DNA of 18,510 nt from UBA4735 sp036569845 (GTDB lineage: Bacteria > Chloroflexota > Limnocylindria > P2-11E): assembly GCA_036569845.1 (NCBI GenBank), contig DATCPY010000081.1, positions 1 through 18,510 of the forward strand. The letters run 5' to 3'. The position numbers and the translations under genes are program-made. Of the stretch, positions 14,835 to 18,510 are shown piece by piece. Every line of letters begins with the position of its first letter. Within the stretch, counting starts at the first letter, position 1. Under the pieces are notes generated by a model. It had not been told where the DNA came from. It saw nothing but the letters and a program-made list of their open reading frames with translations, and made no database searches.

Positions 14835-15418
14835 CGGCGCCTCACTGCGGGGATCAGGGCCGCGACGGCGAGCGCGAGGGCCAGAGCGCCCAGCGCGATC
14901 GCGATGGTCACCTTGGTATTCGTCTCCGAAAGCTGCTTCGCCTGGTCTGCGGCGGACGGGACCGTATCCGGGAACTGGAGGCCCGATCCATCCGTGACCG
15001 CCTCGAACCGATTCGGACCGGATTCGAACTTCTCGTCGATCTTGGTCGTGCCAACGGTCCCGCTGATGTGGAACGTGTACTCGCCAACGCGGGTCGGCAC
15101 GAAGCCGCTCGTGTAGTGACCGGGTCGATCGCCGTCCGGCGAGAGCTCGAGGCTGCGCGTCTTGGCCCCGCCTCCGGTGATCACCTCCGCCTTGAGGGCC
15201 TTCTCCAGACCCTCGACCGCCTTGTCGCCGGCGGTCTCGGTGACCGTGAGATCAAGGCCGTTCGACTGCCCGGCGATCGCAGGCTCGGCGACCCATCCGA
15301 CGACGAACGTGTACGGACCGACCGCCCGCGTCTCGTGCGCCGCGGCCGGGCTCGCGAAGGTGCCCAGTGACGCCACCACGACGGCGACGGCCGCTGCGAT
15401 GGCCAGGATCCGCGTCAT
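14831..15418 (-). CDS. Exported, C-terminally anchored beta protein next to CopC-CopD (candidate copper-binding)
   Basis: This 195-residue protein has a signal peptide ending SPAAA, so the mature protein would start at His28 (HETRAVGPYTFVVGW). An Ig-like beta domain follows, with GHYTSGFVPTRVGEYTFHISG, then a C-terminal helix (VTIAIALGALALALAVAALI) and a basic RRR anchor. It should sit on the outside of the membrane. I do not recognise the exact family; it resembles accessory proteins found beside CopC/YcnJ genes. The N-terminal His and the overlap with CopC-CopD suggest copper binding or delivery, which is an inference. The ATG at 15418 follows a strong Shine-Dalgarno AGGAGGG by 5 nt, but that site can pair in a hairpin with the end of the gene upstream. 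Confidence 0.8.
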   Translation of the reverse strand: MTRILAIAAAVAVVVASLGTFASPAAAHETRAVGPYTFVVGWVAEPAIAGQSNGLDLTVTETAGDKAVEGLEKALKAEVITGGGAKTRSLELSPDGDRPGHYTSGFVPTRVGEYTFHISGTVGTTKIDEKFESGPNRFEAVTDGSGLQFPDTVPSAADQAKQLSETNTKVTIAIALGALALALAVAALIPAVRRR

Positions 15419-15423
15419 ATATG

Positions 15424-15460
15424 CCCTCCTGTATTCGTGGCTACGCGAATGTGAGGAGGG
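15424..15460 (-). promoter_or_regulatory. Hairpin hiding the Shine-Dalgarno of the exported beta protein
   Basis: On the minus-strand RNA, CCCTCCT (15460-15454) can pair with the Shine-Dalgarno AGGAGGG (15430-15424), and ATTCG (15450-15446) with CGAAT (15437-15433), leaving an 8-nt loop. The upstream gene's TAG stop (15443-15441) lies in that loop, so ribosomes finishing that gene would open the stem. This is the geometry of translational coupling. An RNA switch is also possible. Function is inferred. Confidence 0.5.
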
Positions 15461-15833
15461 ACGGGCGGGGCGGGCCGAGCGGCGCGCCGAGGCGCCACTG
15501 GGGAGCGAGCAGCCGCATCGCAGGCAGAAGCGCGATCGCGCGGCGCGTGGGGCGCGGGATCTTCGGGATGACGAGGGCGAGGAGCGCGAGGGTGAGTGCG
15601 CCGAGCTCGATCTGACCGGGCGTCTCGAGGGTCCAGCCGGGACCGGCCGGCCCCTGGGCGAGCATCTTCAGCCGGAGCAGGAACAGGGGATAGCGGTACG
15701 CGGCGAGGAGGTGATCGTGGAACCGCGGCGTGCCGGGTGGATCGATGTGCGGCGGCACGGCCAGGCCGGAGGCCGCGAGGGCGCTGCTCGCCGCGGCGAC
15801 CGCGAACACGAGCGCGCACAGCCAGCGCATCAC
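15441..15833 (-). CDS. Exported 130-residue protein of unknown function
   Basis: The ORF follows the Fur-type regulator with a GTGA overlap (GTG 15833; an ATG codon follows immediately). It begins with a signal peptide or helix (WLCALVFAVAAASSALAASGLA), then a short segment with PPHIDPPGTPRFHDHLLAAYRYP holding three His residues, a second helix (ELGALTLALLALVIPKI), and a Pro/Arg-rich end. No family is recognised. The His-rich stretch just after the signal and its place inside a metal operon make metal binding plausible but unproven. Codon use matches the neighbours. Its last codons form one arm of the hairpin that covers the next gene's Shine-Dalgarno. Confidence 0.7.
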   Translation of the reverse strand: MMRWLCALVFAVAAASSALAASGLAVPPHIDPPGTPRFHDHLLAAYRYPLFLLRLKMLAQGPAGPGWTLETPGQIELGALTLALLALVIPKIPRPTRRAIALLPAMRLLAPQWRLGAPLGPPRPSLLTFA

Positions 15834-16252
15834 GGAGAGGGTACGTCGCGGCAGCGCCGGCAGATGCCGACGATGGCCGAGTGGGCCAGATCCGCCTCGA
15901 AGCGGTGCTCGGCCCGGAGGCGCTTGGCCATCGCGTCGAGAACGGCCGGCCGGAGCTCCGTCTCGGTCCCGCAGACGCGGCAGACAAGGTGACCGTGGGG
16001 GTGGGTGTCGGCCCGATGCCAGCGGGTGACTCGGTCATCGAGATGCGTGTGGATCACGTAGCCAAGCTCCTCGAGCGCCTCGAGGTTGCGGTACACCGTC
16101 GACGGCCCGATGCGCGCATATTTCGCGCGCACGCGGCGCGCGATCTCGTCCGCGGTCACATGGTGCCGGGCGCGCTGCACGGCGTCGAGCACGAGCTGCC
16201 GCTGGAGCGTGAGCCGCCTGCCGCTCGCCCGGACGGATTCCGCGAGGGTCAT
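15830..16252 (-). CDS. Fur-family metalloregulator
   Basis: This 140-residue protein has the Fur-family winged helix with the recognition region ARIGPSTVYRNLEALEELG (about 47-64), a dimerisation domain with HTHLDDRVTRWHRAD and HPHGHLVC, and two CxxC pairs (Cys91/Cys94 in CRVCG, Cys131/Cys134 in CRRC) for structural zinc. It should bind DNA as a dimer when loaded with metal. The sensed metal (Fe, Zn, Ni or another) cannot be fixed from sequence; the divergent nickel/cobalt permease and copper genes make a non-iron metal likely. It is the first gene of the seven-gene operon. The start is ATG 16252 with no clear Shine-Dalgarno. Two matching dyads lie in its promoter gap, consistent with autoregulation. 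Confidence 0.92.
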   Translation of the reverse strand: MTLAESVRASGRRLTLQRQLVLDAVQRARHHVTADEIARRVRAKYARIGPSTVYRNLEALEELGYVIHTHLDDRVTRWHRADTHPHGHLVCRVCGTETELRPAVLDAMAKRLRAEHRFEADLAHSAIVGICRRCRDVPSP

Positions 16253-16270
16253 GACGCGATGATGAGGCGA

Positions 16271-16287
16271 TAGCGAACGATTCGCAA
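16271..16287. promoter_or_regulatory. Putative metalloregulator box 1
   Basis: The 17-nt dyad TAGCGAACGATTCGCAA has perfect GCGAA/TTCGC arms and outer T/A bases, giving T-N-GCGA-N5-TCGC-N-A. It lies just upstream of the Fur-type regulator gene and matches box 2. It is a candidate operator for that regulator; binding is inferred. Confidence 0.5.
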
Positions 16288-16297
16288 CAAGCCGCTA

Positions 16298-16313
16298 TTG
16301 CGACGGTTCGCGA
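16298..16313. promoter_or_regulatory. Putative metalloregulator box 2
   Basis: The 16-nt dyad TTGCGACGGTTCGCGA has the same pattern as box 1 with one base less in the middle (T-N-GCGA-N4-TCGC-N-A), about 26 nt centre to centre. It abuts the -10-like box of the nickel/cobalt permease, where a bound repressor would block transcription. Confidence 0.5.
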
Positions 16314-16328
16314 TAGGCTCCGGCGCGT
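16314..16328 (+). promoter_or_regulatory. -10-like box of the nickel/cobalt permease
   Basis: TAGGCT (16314-16319) lies 9 nt before the ATG at 16329 with no Shine-Dalgarno, again suggesting a leaderless mRNA. It directly follows metalloregulator box 2. Confidence 0.4.
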
Positions 16329-17237
16329 ATGGACCTGGGCATCTTCGGTCTCCTGGCGGGCATGGCGGTCCTCGGCTTCCGCCATGGCTTCGATTGGGAT
16401 CACATCGCCGCGATCACCGACATCACGAGCACCACGACCGCATCGCACGCGGATGACGACGTTCCGGCCATCGCGCCGATGCCGCGGCACGAGCACGACC
16501 CCGGGCCGGCCGAACATGGGCACGCGCACGACGGCGCAAGCGCCCTGCACGTGCTGTCCGAATCCCGGTTCGCGCACGAGCAGCGCCACGCGATCGGCCT
16601 CGCGAGCCTGTACGCGCTCGGTCACGCGAGCGTCGTCCTCGTGCTCGGCATCCTTGCGCTCGTCGTCGGTGCCGTGCTGCCCGCGTGGGTGGACCCGGTC
16701 CTCGAGCGCGTCGTCGGGGTCACCCTCGTGCTGCTCGGCATCTGGGTGCTCATCTCGGTCGTCCAGTACGTCCGCGGCAAGGGTGAGTTCCGGATGCGCA
16801 GCCGCTGGATGCTCGTCTTCGACGGCGTGCGCTACACGTGGGACCGGGTCCAATCCCGGATCCACGGACATCCCCACGAGCCGACGGCCCACGCGTCGCA
16901 GTACGGGCCGAAGACCGCGTTCGGCGTCGGGATGATCCACGGCGTCGGGGCGGAGACCGGCTCGCAGGCCCTCCTTCTCGCAGGCGTCGCGGGCGTCACC
17001 GGCGCACAGGGGATCGTGATCCTCGGCGCGTTCATCGTCGGCCTCCTCATCTCGAACACGCTCGTGGCCGTGACCAGCGCCACCGGTTTCATCGGCGCGC
17101 AGCGCCTGCGCACGCTCTATGTGATCGTCGGCGCGGTAGCCGGCGTGTCGAGCCTGGTCATCGGCCTCTTCTTCATCGCCGGGCTGGGTACCGCCCTCCC
17201 CGATCTGCAGGAGCTGTTGTTCGGCCCGCGCGGGTAG
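16329..17237 (+). CDS. NiCoT-family nickel/cobalt permease
   Basis: This 302-residue permease imports (or in some relatives exports) Ni2+ or Co2+. The family signature is in the first helix: FRHGFDWDHIAAITD, giving HX4DH with His19, Asp24 and His25. A His-rich loop (about 40-85, with HEHD and HGHAHD) follows, then GHASVVLVLG, a second signature region GMIHGVGAETGSQ, and further helices to the end. Length fits the shorter NiCoT/UreH-like branch. The start is ATG 16329, 9 nt after a -10-like box. It is divergent from the Fur-type regulator and its promoter carries a putative operator, so repression by metal-loaded regulator is likely. The metal is not fixed by sequence. Confidence 0.92.
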   Translation: MDLGIFGLLAGMAVLGFRHGFDWDHIAAITDITSTTTASHADDDVPAIAPMPRHEHDPGPAEHGHAHDGASALHVLSESRFAHEQRHAIGLASLYALGHASVVLVLGILALVVGAVLPAWVDPVLERVVGVTLVLLGIWVLISVVQYVRGKGEFRMRSRWMLVFDGVRYTWDRVQSRIHGHPHEPTAHASQYGPKTAFGVGMIHGVGAETGSQALLLAGVAGVTGAQGIVILGAFIVGLLISNTLVAVTSATGFIGAQRLRTLYVIVGAVAGVSSLVIGLFFIAGLGTALPDLQELLFGPRG

Positions 17238-17264
17238 CGTGACGTCTTCGCCCATACTCGGCGG

Positions 17265-18092
17265 GTGCTCGACGTGGCCCTCTTCGTGGCGCTTGGCGTC
17301 GGGATCGGCACACTCGGCACGCTCATCGGCGCCGGCGGCGGCTTCATCCTCTTACCGGTCCTGGCGCTGCTCAGCCCGCTCGAGCCGACCGGCACCCTCA
17401 CCGCGACGTCGCTTGCCGTGGTCGCGGCGAACGCGACGAGCGGAGCGATCGCCTACGGCCGCCAGCGCCGCATCGACTACCGGTCCGGCATCGCCTTCGC
17501 GATCGCGACGCTGCCCGGGAGCGTCGGGGGTGCGCTCCTCGCGCGCTCCATCCCGCGCGGGCCGTTCGACGTCGCCTTCGCCCTGGTGCTCTTGGCACTG
17601 GCCCTCGTGCTCATCCGGACCCGCGCGGAGCCCGGTCCGCCGGCGCCCGAAGGCCGCGCGTGGGGACGCGCGCCGCGCGAGCTCGTCGACGCCGCGGGGA
17701 TCGTCCATCGCTACCACGTGGAGCTACCGCTGGGGATCGCGATCTCGTTCGTCATCGGCTTCGCGTCGAGCCTGCTCGGCATCGGTGGCGGTTTCATCCA
17801 CGTTCCCGCGCTCATCGCGGTGCTCGGGTTCCCGGTCCACATCGCGACGGCGACGTCCCATTTCGTCCTCGCCATCATGGCGACGGTCGGAACGGTGACC
17901 CATATCGCGGCCGGCGACCTCACCGAGGGGTGGCCGCGGGCGCTCTACATCGCGGCAGGCGCCGTCGGCGGCGCGCAGCTTGGCGCGCGGCTGTCGACCC
18001 GGGTGCGCGGCGCCGTCATCGTGCGTTTGCTCGCCGGAGCCCTCGCCGTCGTCGCGCTCCGGCTCGCGGCCCAGGGCCTGCTGGGGATCTGA
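17265..18092 (+). CDS. TSUP (TauE/SafE)-family membrane permease
   Basis: This 275-residue permease has the TSUP two-repeat layout. Repeat 1 starts with GIGTLGTLIGAGGGFILLPVL, and repeat 2 with FVIGFASSLLGIGGGFIHVPAL, each with the Gly-rich GxGGGF signature. A cytoplasmic loop rich in Pro and Arg (about 120-145) separates them. Family members move sulfite, sulfonates, sulfide or other small anions; the substrate here is unknown. The start is GTG 17265, 27 nt after the nickel permease stop, and the next gene begins 2 nt after its end, so the three probably form one operon. Linkage to the metal genes is by position only. Confidence 0.93.
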   Translation: MLDVALFVALGVGIGTLGTLIGAGGGFILLPVLALLSPLEPTGTLTATSLAVVAANATSGAIAYGRQRRIDYRSGIAFAIATLPGSVGGALLARSIPRGPFDVAFALVLLALALVLIRTRAEPGPPAPEGRAWGRAPRELVDAAGIVHRYHVELPLGIAISFVIGFASSLLGIGGGFIHVPALIAVLGFPVHIATATSHFVLAIMATVGTVTHIAAGDLTEGWPRALYIAAGAVGGAQLGARLSTRVRGAVIVRLLAGALAVVALRLAAQGLLGI

Positions 18093-18094
18093 GC

Positions 18095-18510
18095 GTGCGC
18101 TGGATCTCGCTGCTGCTGGCGGCCCTGCTCCTTGGCGCCTGCGCCGACTGGAATACGGGACAGGCGTCAAGCGTCATCGACGCGCATGTCGTGCGCGTCG
18201 TGGCGCAGGGCACGCGCGCCGCGGGCCAACCGGGATTGCCGAGCCAGCCGTTCCAGACGGTGGAGCTCGAGCTGGATGGGGGCCTGTACCGCGGTGACCA
18301 CGTCACGCTCGAGTGGGGCGGTCGGGTCGCGCTGAACGCGAACGGTCTCCTCGCGGCGGGGGACCAGGTCCTGGTCTCGCAGCACCGCGGTGACAACGAC
18401 GCGCGCGCGTACGCGATCGAGGATGTGGTCCGGCTGCCGTCGCTCATCCCGTTCGCCGTCGTGCTGGTCATCGCCCTGGTCGCGGTCGCCCGATGGAAGG
18501 GCCTGGCCTC
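18095..18510 (+). CDS. YibE/F-family membrane protein (3' end cut by window)
   Basis: The visible 138 residues begin at GTG 18095 with a hydrophobic leader containing LLLGAC, a possible lipobox with Cys at position 16. An extracytoplasmic beta domain follows (VELELDGGLYRGDHVTLEWGG, then AAGDQVLVSQ). The YibE/F junction pattern YAIEDVVRLPSLIPF leads into the first membrane helix and ARWKGL. This order matches the front of YibE/F family proteins, whose role is not well defined. The frame is open to the window edge, so the rest of the membrane region is missing. The start lies 2 nt after the TSUP stop. Confidence 0.82.
   Translation, partial: MRWISLLLAALLLGACADWNTGQASSVIDAHVVRVVAQGTRAAGQPGLPSQPFQTVELELDGGLYRGDHVTLEWGGRVALNANGLLAAGDQVLVSQHRGDNDARAYAIEDVVRLPSLIPFAVVLVIALVAVARWKGLA

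Noticed and set aside
13848..15116. Plus-strand ORF of 422 codons opposite CopC-CopD
   Set aside because: Low-complexity Arg/Asp/Glu-rich antisense shadow; the minus strand carries clear CopC, CopD and signal-peptide features.
16035..17255. Minus-strand ORF of 406 codons opposite the nickel permease
   Set aside because: Asp/Arg/His-rich mirror of hydrophobic codons in the permease; no domain seen.
1..18510. tRNA, rRNA, CRISPR arrays, insertion sequences, phage genes, toxin-antitoxin or defence islands
   Set aside because: None found by reading both strands; the gene set is housekeeping, redox and metal transport with even base composition.

Overview
The window is uniformly GC-rich, densely packed bacterial chromosome with no sign of phage, insertion sequence, CRISPR array, tRNA or rRNA. 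Gene content and start-site style suggest a high-GC, non-enteric bacterium: a thioredoxin reductase fused to a cyclic-nucleotide domain, a CopC-CopD protein with YtkA-like tails, and several apparently leaderless starts with a TAGNNT box 6-9 nt before the start codon. A soil or freshwater Chloroflexota-like lineage would fit, but this is only an inference and I cannot place it with confidence.

Positions 1-5285 hold small transcription units in alternating orientation: dxs (minus, cut by the left edge), an SDR oxidoreductase (plus), an SGNH/GDSL hydrolase (minus), a TrxB-cNMP fusion (plus), a single-domain response regulator (minus) and a Dabb-domain protein (plus). A large NYN-domain putative ribonuclease (minus, 5282-7000) follows. 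The convergent pairs in this region share stop codons through a CTAG palindrome. The divergent pairs are separated by very short promoters. One of these, between dxs and the SDR gene, has a single TAGTCTA that gives a -10 box to both strands at identical spacing.

Positions 7174-9977 are a translationally coupled tldD-tldE pair (TldD/PmbA metalloprotease). Next come a broken hemerythrin-like gene, a small YeaQ/YmgE-type membrane protein and an MscS-type TM-helix membrane protein, ending at a hairpin shared with the next, convergent operon.

Positions 11752-16252 (minus) form a seven-gene operon led by a Fur-family regulator. The order is Fur, an exported 130-residue unknown, an exported Ig-like protein with a predicted N-terminal His, a CopC-CopD fusion, a 37-residue one-helix protein, a membrane-anchored cytochrome c, and a DUF421 (YetF-type) protein. 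Most junctions are 4-nt overlaps. The one junction with a strong Shine-Dalgarno places it in a hairpin. Divergent from the regulator are a NiCoT-type nickel/cobalt permease, a TSUP (TauE/SafE) permease and a YibE/F-family protein cut by the right edge. Two matching dyads (T-N-GCGA-N4/5-TCGC-N-A) in the regulator-permease gap look like metalloregulator operators. Together, 11.7-18.5 kb reads as a metal (copper and nickel/cobalt) handling locus under one Fur-like regulator. It is the part most likely to be under-described.
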